64,000 bases of DNA from Bacteroidales bacterium (GTDB taxonomy: Bacteria > Bacteroidota > Bacteroidia > Bacteroidales > Muribaculaceae), in contig DXXK01000030.1 of NCBI GenBank assembly GCA_019416425.1, forward strand, positions 1-64,000, in the 5' to 3' direction. Position 1 is the stretch's first letter. Every line of letters starts with the position of its first letter. This document shows, piece by piece, positions 18,456 through 27,560 of this stretch. A program made the translations under genes and the position numbers. The notes under the pieces were generated by a model. It made no database searches. It was not told the origin of the DNA and saw only the letters and a list, made by a program, of their open reading frames with translations.

Positions 18456-20156
18456 ATGAAAAGACATTTACTCACATTGATGCTGGCGTGTGTGTCCCTG
18501 GCGGCCTGGTGCGCCTATACTCCCGGATATTACGACCGTCTGGACGGCAAGAAGCGCGAGGCGCTGAAGACAGCCGTGAAGCAGAGCGTCCAGAGCCATC
18601 GGCAGCTCACCTACTCACAGCTGCCGGGGTACTGGCAGTACACCGACGTATACCCCGAGCTTTACAACGGCTGCAAGCGTTGGTGGGAGATGTATTCCGA
18701 CGAGATGTACCTGATTCAGGACGGTCAGAACGCATTCCAGAGCTTCTCCGGCTACCGCATGCAGCGCGAGCATTCGGTTCCCAAGTCCTGGTGGAAGCTT
18801 AACGGCGAAGTTGAGTACACCGCTGCCTACTCTGACCTGTGGAACCTGTATCCCAGCAATGGCTCGGCCAACCAGGCCAAGCTGAACTATCCTTTCGGCC
18901 CGTGCCAGAGCACCACTTTCGACAACGGCGTCAGCAAGGTAGGCACGCCCAAGAACGGCTATGGGGGCGGCTCTGCACGTGTGTTCGAGCCTGCCGACCA
19001 GTACAAGGGGGATTTTGCCCGCTCGTTCTTCTACATGGCCTGCGTCTACGACGACATCAACTGGGTGATCAACTACATGTTCCGCCGGGAGACGTATCCC
19101 ACGCTGGTACCCTGGGCCATGAACATGCTGCTGCAGTGGGCGCGCCAGGATCCCGTGAGCCAGAAGGAGATAGACCGCAACAACCTGGTTGAACAATACC
19201 AGGGCAACCGTAATCCTTTCGTGGACTTCCCCGAGCTTGGTGAATACATCTGGGGCGTGCGTGACACCGAGACATTCCTGATCGCCGACCAGGAGATAAT
19301 AGACCCTACGCCGCCGATCACAGGCGACCCGACACTGACGGCACCCGTCAACGGCGAGGAGATGGACTTCGGCCAGACCGCCGCCGGACATTCGGTCACC
19401 AACGCGCTTGAGATCCGCGGCGCCAACTTCACGTCGCCGCTGTCGGTACGCGTGGTTGGTGCGGACCGCAACCTGTTCCGCATCGGCGTGTCGGAAATCC
19501 CTGCCTCCACGCTCAACGCCGCCGGAGGCTATCTGCTGGACATTACCTATCTGCCGACTGAGGTCGGCAGCCACGAGGCCAAGCTGACGCTATACGACGG
19601 GGGCCTGGAGGGATCTGTAGCCGTGACGCTCCATGGTGAAGCGCTGCCTGTGCCTGAGATGACGGCACTGACGGCGCTGCCGGCTTCCGAAATCACCGAC
19701 AACAGCTACGTGGCCAACTGGGAGGCGCCGTCAGGAATAGCCGATTACTATACCGTCACCCGCGTGCGCTACAACGGCGCCGACCAGGAGAGCGAGACCT
19801 ATGAGACAGGGGAGACGTCACTGCTGATTACCGGGCGCGACCCTGCGATAGCCGAGACATATACCGTCACCTACAGCCGCCTGGGACTGACATCGCCCGA
19901 TTCGAACACCATTTACATCGCAGCCGGAGGCGTGTCCTCGTTCCAGACGGAGGTCCCGTACCGTGTATTCGCCATCGACGAGGGGATCCAGATACTGTCC
20001 GGCGACGGAATGCCGATACGTGACCTGACCATTACCGACACGGCGGGTCAAATCCTGTTTCAAGGAGATGTCCCCGATGGAACCGTGATACCGATTCAGC
20101 AGGGTGTCTATCTGCTGTTCGCTCCGGGCCATAAAGCGCATAAAATAGTGAAATAA
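18456..20156 (+). CDS. secreted endonuclease I-family nuclease with C-terminal Ig/Fn3-like domains
   Basis: This 566-residue protein has a signal peptide MKRHLLTLMLACVSLAAWC. The ATG at 18456 is preferred over a TTG two codons earlier. The endonuclease I (His-Me finger) domain spans about 25-270, with RMQREHSVPKSWW and LWNLYPSNGSANQAKLNYPF carrying the catalytic His and metal-binding residues. The family cleaves DNA and RNA non-specifically. Residues 290-400 look like an immunoglobulin-type domain and 405-490 like a fibronectin III domain, with a short C-terminal beta domain after them. It is probably surface-exposed or secreted. Confidence 0.88.
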   Translation: MKRHLLTLMLACVSLAAWCAYTPGYYDRLDGKKREALKTAVKQSVQSHRQLTYSQLPGYWQYTDVYPELYNGCKRWWEMYSDEMYLIQDGQNAFQSFSGYRMQREHSVPKSWWKLNGEVEYTAAYSDLWNLYPSNGSANQAKLNYPFGPCQSTTFDNGVSKVGTPKNGYGGGSARVFEPADQYKGDFARSFFYMACVYDDINWVINYMFRRETYPTLVPWAMNMLLQWARQDPVSQKEIDRNNLVEQYQGNRNPFVDFPELGEYIWGVRDTETFLIADQEIIDPTPPITGDPTLTAPVNGEEMDFGQTAAGHSVTNALEIRGANFTSPLSVRVVGADRNLFRIGVSEIPASTLNAAGGYLLDITYLPTEVGSHEAKLTLYDGGLEGSVAVTLHGEALPVPEMTALTALPASEITDNSYVANWEAPSGIADYYTVTRVRYNGADQESETYETGETSLLITGRDPAIAETYTVTYSRLGLTSPDSNTIYIAAGGVSSFQTEVPYRVFAIDEGIQILSGDGMPIRDLTITDTAGQILFQGDVPDGTVIPIQQGVYLLFAPGHKAHKIVK

Positions 20157-20210
20157 TCCGTATCCCGATTTTTTTATCGGTTTGGATGTTGATATATCAT
20201 CTTTTTTGAT

Positions 20211-20254
20211 TAAATTTGCTCCGCCAAGCATTGTGTCGCATGGCGGAGTCTTTT
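20211..20254 (+). promoter_or_regulatory. -7 box overlapping a terminator-like hairpin
   Basis: TAAATTTG (20211-20218) matches TAnnTTTG and is followed at once by an 8-bp stem CTCCGCCA/TGGCGGAG (20219-20226 with 20241-20248) and TCTTTT. The hairpin may terminate the preceding nuclease gene, or sit at the 5' end of the following transcript as an attenuator. A TTTG lies upstream, but its spacing (26 bp) is too long for a standard promoter. Confidence 0.5.
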
Positions 20255-20299
20255 CATGCACAACAGAACGCACCGAGCGTGCGCAAGAACCTGACTAAA

Positions 20300-21847
20300 A
20301 TGGTAAAAAAATACAGTTTCAGAAGCGTATTGGCTGCAGTTGCCCTCGGCACGGGGGGAATGCCCCTGTTCGCGGGCTACCCGGCGGGCTACTACAATAC
20401 TCTGAACGGCAAATGCGGCGACGCGTTGCTTGAGGCCGTAAAGGAAATGGCCGACGGCCATAAGGTGATCAGTTACGGCAGCAAGACGTGGGAGGCCTTC
20501 CGGTCCACCGACGTCCGCACTATCGACGGCGTGGATTACTGGTGGGACATGTACAGCAACAACCTGGTTGAAACCTCCGGCCACGCCAGCCTGAACATAG
20601 AGCATTCCGTGGCCAACTCCTGGTGGGGCAAGACCAAGAACGATGCCTACAAGGACATAGTGCATCTGAACCCGTCGGATGCCGATGCCAACAACCGTAA
20701 GGCCAACTATCCTCTGTGCGAGCTCCAGACTGTGACCTGGGACAACGGCGTCACCTATGTCGGCATCCCGAAGAACGGCCAGGGTGGCGGATCCGGCAAG
20801 GGTTACGAGCCTACGGACGAGTATAAGGGCGATTTCGCCCGCGTGTTCATGTACATGTTCTGCACATACGACGACATCAGCTGGGCCGACAAGACAGCTT
20901 GGATGTACAGCATGAGCGGAGGGAAGGCTGTGCTGCAGCCCTGGGCGCAGGCCCTCCTGATGGACTGGTCGCAGAACGATGCCGTAAGCCAGAAGGAGCG
21001 TGACCGCAACGACGGAATCTACAAGGAGCAGCGCAACCGCAATCCCTTCATTGACTTCCCCGACCTTGCCGACCATATCTGGGGCAGCCGGAAGACCATA
21101 CCCTTCTCGACGGGAGGCGCCACGGGAGGCGATGATCCGGATCCGCAGGGCGACCTGCTGGAATGGCTCCAGTCCACCAATACGGAACTGTCCGAAGGCT
21201 GGACATACGAAATCATAGATATGGATCCGGCTCTGAGCTATGTATGGACCTGGAAATCAAGTGACGTAAAGACTTATTATCTGAACGGCAGCGGTTTCAA
21301 GGGAACCCCTTACGCGGCCGAGGCCTATGCCTGGAGTCCTGTCGTGGACCTGACTGATTGCAGTGGCGCCAAGTTCAGCTTCGAGCACGCCGCAAGATAC
21401 CAGACCACACTCCGCGACTACTGCCGTGTGGCCGTACGCGAGGACGGCAACCAGGACGTGACGCTGCTGGACATACCCGAGTGGCCCGAGGCCGGCGCCT
21501 GGAAGTTCGTCAAGTCTGGGGACATCGACCTGTCGGACTTCTGCGGCAAGAAGGTTCAGGTCGGCTTCCGTTACAAGTCCGACTCCAACGGAGCCGATAC
21601 CTGGGAGATCAACAACGCCATGCTGAACAAGACCCGGAAGCCGAGCGGCATCCAGGATGTCCCGGCCTACGGCGAGGAAGACGACAGCTTCCTGGTTGAG
21701 GTATGGGGCAACAATATCCTGGCGCCGGAAGGGGCTGTTATCTTCGACCTCAACGGCCGTCAGGTCAGCGGCGAGAACCTGGCCCGCGGCGTATATATCG
21801 TGGTGAAGCCATCCTTCCGCAAGTCGGTCAAGGTACTGGTGAAGTAA
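20300..21847 (+). CDS. secreted endonuclease I-family nuclease with anchor J-like module
   Basis: This 515-residue protein is a paralogue of the preceding nuclease. Of several in-frame ATGs, the one at 20300 gives a plausible signal peptide (MVKKYSFRSVLAAVALGTGG, cleavage near GMPLFAG). The endonuclease I domain covers about 25-275, with LNIEHSVANSWW and IVHLNPSDADANNRKANYPL. Residues 286-435 repeat the LSYVWTW to DTWEINNA module of the two lipoproteins upstream. The C-terminal 75 residues form a small beta domain (VIFDLNGRQVSGENLARGVY) like sorting or anchoring tails of Bacteroidota. It lacks the Ig/Fn3 region of its neighbour. Confidence 0.88.
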   Translation: MVKKYSFRSVLAAVALGTGGMPLFAGYPAGYYNTLNGKCGDALLEAVKEMADGHKVISYGSKTWEAFRSTDVRTIDGVDYWWDMYSNNLVETSGHASLNIEHSVANSWWGKTKNDAYKDIVHLNPSDADANNRKANYPLCELQTVTWDNGVTYVGIPKNGQGGGSGKGYEPTDEYKGDFARVFMYMFCTYDDISWADKTAWMYSMSGGKAVLQPWAQALLMDWSQNDAVSQKERDRNDGIYKEQRNRNPFIDFPDLADHIWGSRKTIPFSTGGATGGDDPDPQGDLLEWLQSTNTELSEGWTYEIIDMDPALSYVWTWKSSDVKTYYLNGSGFKGTPYAAEAYAWSPVVDLTDCSGAKFSFEHAARYQTTLRDYCRVAVREDGNQDVTLLDIPEWPEAGAWKFVKSGDIDLSDFCGKKVQVGFRYKSDSNGADTWEINNAMLNKTRKPSGIQDVPAYGEEDDSFLVEVWGNNILAPEGAVIFDLNGRQVSGENLARGVYIVVKPSFRKSVKVLVK

Positions 21848-21909
21848 AGCCATCATTCCGATGATTATCAAACTGAAATAAAGACCATCTAATACATAAA
21901 AAAACACGT

Positions 21910-23769
21910 ATGCTACAGGAAACGAATGTAAAAGCCATCGACAAGGTGGTGATACGTTTTGCCGGAGATTCAGGCGACGGCATGCAGTTGGCCGGCAACA
22001 TCTTCTCGAACATCTCGGCCGAGAAGGGCGACCAGATTTCCACGTTCCCGGACTATCCGGCTGAGATCCGAGCCCCGCAGGGGTCGCTCAGCGGAGTGTC
22101 AGGCTACCAGGTGAGTGTAGGACGCGGTGTTTACACCCCCGGCGACGAGGCCGACGTGCTCGTGGCCATGAACCCCGCCGCGCTCAAGACCAACCTGAAG
22201 TACCTCAAGAAGGATGGCGTCATCGTGTGTGACAGCGACTCCTTCACTCCAGCCAACCTCAAGAAGGCGGAGTATGCCACGGACGATCCCATCACGGAGC
22301 TGGGCATCGATGTGAACCACATCATGCTGGTGCCCATGACCACCCTTATCAAGGCAGCCCTGGCTGACTCGGGCGCCGACCAGAAGACCATGATGAAGAG
22401 CCGCAACATGCTGGCATTAGGCATCATCTGCTGGATTTTCGACCGCCCTGTAGAGTCCGTGTTGCGTAAGCTGCGCGCCAAGTTCGCCAAGAAGCCGGCG
22501 GTCTACGAGGCCAACGCCAAGGTGATCCGCGCCGGCTGGGACTACGGCCACAACACCCACAGCTCGCTGCCCGTCTACCGTGTGGATACCAGCGACGCGC
22601 GTCCAGGCACATACACCGACGTGACCGGCAACACGGCAACTGCATGGGGACTGATCATGGCCAGCGAGAAGAGTGGCCGACCGCTGTTCTTAGGCTCATA
22701 TCCCATAACTCCGGCAACCGACATCCTGCATGAGCTGGCCAAGCGCAAGGATCTGGGCGTCAAGGCCTGTCAGATGGAGGATGAGATTGCCGGCGTATGC
22801 TCGGCGATCGGCGCAAGCTATGCAGGCCACCTGGCTGTCACTTCGACATCGGGGCCCGGCCTGGCACTGAAGTCGGAAGGTATCGGCCTGGCCGTGATGG
22901 CCGAGCTGCCGCTCGTCGTAATCGACGTTCAGCGCGGCGGTCCCTCGACGGGTCTTCCCACCAAGACCGAGCAGACGGACCTGATGCAGGCCCTGTACGG
23001 CCGCAACGGAGAGGCTCCTCTATGCGTCCTGGCCGCCACAAGCCCCACGGACTGCTTCCACATGGCCTTCGAGGCGGCCCGCATCGCCATGGAGCATATA
23101 ACTCCGGTGATACTGCTGACGGACGCCTTCATCGCCAACGGCTCCTCCGCATGGCGCATACCCGAGGATGACGATTATCCCGAGATCCACCCGCACATCC
23201 TGACCCAGGACATTCTGGACAAGGGCTGGAAGCCCTACAAACGAGACGAGGCCAACATGGCACGTTACTGGGCTCTTCCCGGAACGCCGGGCGCCATGCA
23301 CCGTCTGGGAGGTCTGGAGAAGGATTACGATACCAGCGTGATCAGCACCGACGGCCCGAACCACGAGCTGATGGTACATACCCGCCGTGAGAAGATTGCC
23401 CGTATCGCCAAGGAAGTTCCGCCGGTGGAGCCTATGATCGCTCCCGACGCCGACACCATCCTGGTGGGCTGGGGGGGTACCTACGGCCATCTGCTCGCCG
23501 CAGCGACCGAGCTGAACGCCATGGGACACAAAGTGGCCTTCTGGCAGTTCCGCTACATCAACCCGCTGCCGGCCAACACCTTCGAGGTCCTGAACCGCTA
23601 CAAACGCGTAATCGTGGCCGAACTCAACACAGGAATGTTTGCCGACTACCTCCAGATGCACATGCCGATGAAGGAGATTCTCCGCATCAACAAGGTGGAG
23701 GGTCAGCCCTTCCTGGTCCGCGAGGTTGTCGACGGTGTCATCGAGCATCTTAAATCTGAAACATGTTAA
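21910..23769 (+). CDS. korA: 2-oxoglutarate:ferredoxin oxidoreductase, fused gamma-alpha subunit
   Basis: This 619-residue subunit belongs to a CoA-acylating 2-oxoacid:ferredoxin oxidoreductase. Residues 1-200 are the gamma domain (VVIRFAGDSGDGMQLAGN, YPAEIRAPQGSLSGVSGYQV). The rest is the alpha/pyrimidine domain (LGSYPITPATDILHELA, MEDEIAGVCSAIGASYAG) and transketolase-C-like domain. This gamma-alpha fusion with a separate beta subunit is typical of KorAB, which acts on 2-oxoglutarate in reductive or anaerobic TCA metabolism. korB starts 11 bp after the stop. The substrate is inferred from architecture. Confidence 0.9.
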   Translation: MLQETNVKAIDKVVIRFAGDSGDGMQLAGNIFSNISAEKGDQISTFPDYPAEIRAPQGSLSGVSGYQVSVGRGVYTPGDEADVLVAMNPAALKTNLKYLKKDGVIVCDSDSFTPANLKKAEYATDDPITELGIDVNHIMLVPMTTLIKAALADSGADQKTMMKSRNMLALGIICWIFDRPVESVLRKLRAKFAKKPAVYEANAKVIRAGWDYGHNTHSSLPVYRVDTSDARPGTYTDVTGNTATAWGLIMASEKSGRPLFLGSYPITPATDILHELAKRKDLGVKACQMEDEIAGVCSAIGASYAGHLAVTSTSGPGLALKSEGIGLAVMAELPLVVIDVQRGGPSTGLPTKTEQTDLMQALYGRNGEAPLCVLAATSPTDCFHMAFEAARIAMEHITPVILLTDAFIANGSSAWRIPEDDDYPEIHPHILTQDILDKGWKPYKRDEANMARYWALPGTPGAMHRLGGLEKDYDTSVISTDGPNHELMVHTRREKIARIAKEVPPVEPMIAPDADTILVGWGGTYGHLLAAATELNAMGHKVAFWQFRYINPLPANTFEVLNRYKRVIVAELNTGMFADYLQMHMPMKEILRINKVEGQPFLVREVVDGVIEHLKSETC

Positions 23770-23780
23770 GCTAAGAAGTC

Positions 23781-24806
23781 ATGGAACAGAATGAAAACAA
23801 GGCCTACACGGCTTCCGATTATAAGAATGGACAGACGGCACGCTGGTGCCCGGGATGTGGCGACCACGCCATTCTGAACGTGCTGCACAAGGCTATGGCC
23901 GAGCTTGGCGTGCCTCCGCACATGACGGCGGTGATCTCCGGCATCGGCTGCAGCTCGCGTCTGCCGTATTACATGAACACCTACGGCATGCACACCATCC
24001 ATGGTCGTGCGGCGGCCATCGCCACAGGTCTGAAAGTGGCCAATCCGGCCCTGACCGTATGGCAGATCAGCGGTGACGGCGACGGCCTGGCCATCGGCGG
24101 CAACCATTTCATCCACTGCATACGCCGTAACGTGGACATCAACATAATGATCTTCAACAACAAGATTTACGGTCTGACCAAGGGCCAGTACTCGCCGACG
24201 TCGGACCGTGGCGCGGTGACCAAGTCGAGCCCCTATGGTACGGTTGAGGATCCCTTCATCCCGGCCGAGCTGTGCTTCGGCGCGCGCGGCAATTTCTTTG
24301 CCCGCAGCTTCGACACGAACCTGGACGTAAGCCGCGAGGTCATGGTGGCCGCTGCGCGTCACAAGGGTGCCTCCGTGGTCGAGATCCTGCAGAACTGCGT
24401 CATCTTCAACAACGGCATCCATTCGTACATCACCGACAAGGAGGTGCGCGACGACCACACCATCCTGCTGCGTCAGGGCGAGAAGATGCTGTTCGGAAAG
24501 AACAAGGAGAAGGGTCTGGTACAGGATGGCTTCGGCCTGAAGGCCGTGACGGTAGGCGAGGACGGTTACACGCTGGACGACGTGCTGGTACACGACGCCC
24601 ACACACCGCAGAACTTCCTGCATCAGCAGCTGGCCATGATGGACGGCCACGAGCTGCCTGTGGCGCTTGGCGTGATCCGCGACGTCGACGCACTGGTCTA
24701 CGACCAGGAGGTAGCCCGTCAGACCGAGGAGATCCACGCCGCCAAGGGTTTCAAGTCGCTCCGTGACCTGATCACCAAGACCCAGGAGACCTGGCAGATT
24801 AAATAA
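23781..24806 (+). CDS. korB: 2-oxoglutarate:ferredoxin oxidoreductase, beta subunit
   Basis: This 341-residue TPP-binding partner of the preceding subunit has ARWCPGCGDHAILNVL near the N-terminus and a TPP-Mg motif QISGDGDGLAIGG, ending in IMIFNNKIYGLTKGQYSP. A cluster-ligand Cys pattern (CPGC, GCSSR, NCVIF) is visible. It forms the soluble cytoplasmic complex with KorA and passes electrons to ferredoxin. The gene closes the operon and is followed by a bidirectional terminator. Confidence 0.92.
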   Translation: MEQNENKAYTASDYKNGQTARWCPGCGDHAILNVLHKAMAELGVPPHMTAVISGIGCSSRLPYYMNTYGMHTIHGRAAAIATGLKVANPALTVWQISGDGDGLAIGGNHFIHCIRRNVDINIMIFNNKIYGLTKGQYSPTSDRGAVTKSSPYGTVEDPFIPAELCFGARGNFFARSFDTNLDVSREVMVAAARHKGASVVEILQNCVIFNNGIHSYITDKEVRDDHTILLRQGEKMLFGKNKEKGLVQDGFGLKAVTVGEDGYTLDDVLVHDAHTPQNFLHQQLAMMDGHELPVALGVIRDVDALVYDQEVARQTEEIHAAKGFKSLRDLITKTQETWQIK

Positions 24807-24895
24807 CCGGCTCCGGAAAAGTCCGGTTGTTGAACAATAAGACTCCGGAATCCGGGGCAAAATGGCCCTACGGCCCATTTTAAGCCCCATACATG

Positions 24896-24941
24896 CAAAA
24901 ACGGGGATGTATCGACCATTCGATGCATCCTCGTTCCTTTT
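24896..24941. terminator. bidirectional terminator between korB and comM
   Basis: An approximately 16-bp imperfect stem (24900-24915 with 24920-24935, loop CCAT) is flanked by AAAA on the left and CCTTTT on the right. It can stop transcripts from both converging units. A second hairpin (AAAATGGCC with GGCCCATTTT) lies just before it at 24860-24882. Confidence 0.8.
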
Positions 24942-24966
24942 GCGCCCGAGCGGCCCTTATTCCGGT

Positions 24967-26511
24967 TCAGAAGGTGGAGCCGTAGGTGCCGCGGTCCAGG
25001 GAGCGGTAGCCGATGGCCTCGGAGATGTGGCGGGGGAGGACGCGGTCGGAGGCGTCGAGGTCGGCGATGGTGCGGGCCACGCGCAGGATGCGGTCGAAGG
25101 CACGCGCCGACATGTTCAGTTTCTCCATGCGGTCCTTCAGCTTGGCCATACCCTCCTGGTCGGGCCAGGCGAACTCGCGGATCAGCCGGGAGTTCATCTG
25201 CGCGTTGCAGTATACTCCCTTCACGTTCCTGAAACGCTCCTCCTGTATGCGCCGTGCCTCGACCACCCTGGCACGTATCGCGGCTGAACTCTCGGCCTCC
25301 TCGGTGGAGGCGATGGCATCGAAGGCCACCGGCTCGATCTCCACATGGATGTCGATACGGTCCAGCAACGGACCGCTGATGCGGTTCATATACTTGGCCA
25401 CAGCCCCGGGCGCACAGGTGCACTGGCGTGTGGGATGGCCGTAATATCCGCAGGGGCAGGGATTCATGGATGCCACCAGCATGAAACTGGCCGGATACTG
25501 GACAGTGTACTTGGCCCTGGACACTGTAATGACACGGTCCTCGATGGGTTGCCGCAGCACCTCCAGGACCGTCCGGGGGAATTCCGGAAACTCATCCAGA
25601 AACAGGACCCCGTTGTGGGCCAGGGATATCTCGCCGGGCATCGGATTCACGCCACCGCCCACCAGGGCGATAGGCGAGACCGTGTGATGCGGCGAACGGA
25701 ACGGCCTCTCGGTCATCAGCATGTCGCCGCGCTGCAGCTTGCCGGCCACGGAGTGTATCTTGGTCGTCTCCAACGCCTCTCCCATCCCGAGCGGCGGCAA
25801 TATGGAGGGAATACGCTTGGCCATCATGGACTTGCCTGCTCCGGGAGGACCCACCATCAGCAGGTTGTGGCCACCGGCACACGCAACCTCCAGCGCACGC
25901 TTGACCGATTCCTGACCCTTGACTTCCGCGAAGTCGTAGTCGAAATTATTGGCGCGCCTGGCGAATATTGCCCGTGTGTCGATGTGCGTAGGCCGTATGT
26001 CCGACTTGTCGGTCATAATCTCCACAACATCGCGCAGATTGCGTGCCCCGTATACCTCCAGATTATTGACCACGGCCGCTTCGGTCACGTTCCCTTCGGG
26101 GACAATGAGGCGTTTCAGGCCCATAGCCCGAGCCTTCACGGCCATAGGCAGAGCTCCCTTGATGGGCAGCAGCGTGCCGTCGAGACTAAGTTCCCCGGCA
26201 ATCATATAATCGCTTAAATTCGGGACCTCGATCAGCTGTCCTGCGGTAAGGATGCCGATAGCAATGGGGAGATCGAACCCCGAACCCTCCTTCTTGACGT
26301 CGGCGGGAGCAAGGTTGATGGTGATTCGCTGCTTGGGATACGTGAAGCCGCTGTACTGGATAGCCGGGATAATACGGTCGTAACTCTCCTTGACGGTAGT
26401 GTCGGCCAGGCCGCTGACATTGAAGGCGCATCCACGCGTGATGTCGGTCTCGATGGTTACGGGCTGCGCGTCGATGCCCTGGATGCTCGCGCTGAAAACC
26501 TTGGTCAACAT
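24967..26511 (-). CDS. comM: ComM/YifB-family Mg-chelatase-like AAA+ ATPase
   Basis: This 514-residue protein has an N-terminal Lon-protease-like beta domain (1-170), an AAA+ core with Walker A VGPPGAGKSMMAKR (about 215) and Walker B LFLDEFPEF, and a C-terminal Mg-chelatase lid. A CPCGYYGHPTRQCTC zinc-binding Cys cluster is also visible. ComM homologues are hexameric helicases that promote branch migration in natural transformation and recombination. It is the last gene of a minus-strand operon, starting 4 bp after the thioredoxin-fold lipoprotein. Confidence 0.92.
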   Translation of the reverse strand: MLTKVFSASIQGIDAQPVTIETDITRGCAFNVSGLADTTVKESYDRIIPAIQYSGFTYPKQRITINLAPADVKKEGSGFDLPIAIGILTAGQLIEVPNLSDYMIAGELSLDGTLLPIKGALPMAVKARAMGLKRLIVPEGNVTEAAVVNNLEVYGARNLRDVVEIMTDKSDIRPTHIDTRAIFARRANNFDYDFAEVKGQESVKRALEVACAGGHNLLMVGPPGAGKSMMAKRIPSILPPLGMGEALETTKIHSVAGKLQRGDMLMTERPFRSPHHTVSPIALVGGGVNPMPGEISLAHNGVLFLDEFPEFPRTVLEVLRQPIEDRVITVSRAKYTVQYPASFMLVASMNPCPCGYYGHPTRQCTCAPGAVAKYMNRISGPLLDRIDIHVEIEPVAFDAIASTEEAESSAAIRARVVEARRIQEERFRNVKGVYCNAQMNSRLIREFAWPDQEGMAKLKDRMEKLNMSARAFDRILRVARTIADLDASDRVLPRHISEAIGYRSLDRGTYGSTF

Positions 26512-26515
26512 ATCG

Positions 26516-27550
26516 TCATTTCATATTTAGGAGTTGTCGCATTTGCCTCACCGCATCCGGGGCCGAACCGCCACGATACTGGACCGCGCCTCCCTTGCCC
26601 ACCACGACATAGGTGGGGATTTCCTTGATGCCAAGGGCGCGGGCAGCCGTGTCGCTGAACGACATCGGCATCCAGGCCCTCACGGCACCATCGAGTGTGT
26701 CGGCGCGTGTCTGGTAGCGCCAGGCCGAGGAGTCCGCCTCCATGTTGACATCGATCACCAGCGCCCGGGTCGAGTCGATGCGTTCCTTCAGGAATCCCTT
26801 TATGTCCTTCAGGTCAGACTTGCGGGAGCCGTAGTTGTTGTTGGCGAAGAACAGCAACGCTGGGACGCTGTCGAAGCGTATGGTGTCGCAGCCGTTTCCT
26901 GCAGTACGGAATATCAGCGGTCCGGTCCTGTATGAAGCGGGAGCGTAACCTCCAACCATATCGTTTCGGCTCACCAGATCGGTCCATTTCGGATCGACAG
27001 CCTTCCCTTTCAGCAGCCTGTAGGTGCTGTCGAACCCTTTTGGGTCCAGCCTACGGTCATAGTAGACCAGCATCAGCAGCGAGGAAAGGGGATTCTCGGG
27101 GTTAGCCTTGACATACTTGGCCACGGCTTCGTTGATTCGGGCTCCGTCGCGCTGCGACAGCCACTGGAGATTGTCGAGGCGCCATTGCGTCAGCGTCTCG
27201 TTGATCTTATTACCTTTGACGCGCCAGGCTGCGGGCGAGGCGTTGTCACCCCGGATTGTGATCTTGTCCCCGCGCTCGGCGTATATGACCAGGCCGGGGA
27301 CGTTGCCGCCCTGGAACACATAGACCAGAGTTGGGTTGCGTGTTATGCCCTTGACGCTTCCCTTGCCGGAGGTAATGACGGCCACCTGGTCGTAGAGCCA
27401 GCCGGTCTTAGGGTCCGAGGCATAGTACAGGAGCGTGTAGCTCTCGCTGACCGACGGCGGCAGGCTGAACTCCATAAGGAACTCATTCTTTCGGCATCCC
27501 GACAGCAGCGTGAGCAGGAGGAGAAGGGGTAATAACAATCTACGGGTCAT
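26516..27550 (-). CDS. lipoprotein with thioredoxin-like domain lacking CxxC
   Basis: This 344-residue protein has signal MTRRLLLPLLLLLTLLSGC, with Cys19 as the lipidation site. Residues 25-130 resemble the DUF4369-type beta domain seen before TlpA-like domains. Residues 215-344 have a thioredoxin layout with the cis-Pro loop GIKEIPTYVVVGKGG. The position where TlpA proteins have WCxxC reads FFANNNYGSRKS, with no cysteine. It therefore cannot be a disulfide oxidoreductase and probably binds or scaffolds in the periplasm. It is co-transcribed with manC (10-bp gap) and comM. Confidence 0.8.
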   Translation of the reverse strand: MTRRLLLPLLLLLTLLSGCRKNEFLMEFSLPPSVSESYTLLYYASDPKTGWLYDQVAVITSGKGSVKGITRNPTLVYVFQGGNVPGLVIYAERGDKITIRGDNASPAAWRVKGNKINETLTQWRLDNLQWLSQRDGARINEAVAKYVKANPENPLSSLLMLVYYDRRLDPKGFDSTYRLLKGKAVDPKWTDLVSRNDMVGGYAPASYRTGPLIFRTAGNGCDTIRFDSVPALLFFANNNYGSRKSDLKDIKGFLKERIDSTRALVIDVNMEADSSAWRYQTRADTLDGAVRAWMPMSFSDTAARALGIKEIPTYVVVGKGGAVQYRGGSAPDAVRQMRQLLNMK

Positions 27551-27560
27551 AAATTAGTAA

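Noticed and set aside
20216..20299. 28-codon N-terminal extension of the second nuclease
   Set aside because: It begins inside the -7 box and hairpin region, and the ATG at 20300 gives the signal peptide.
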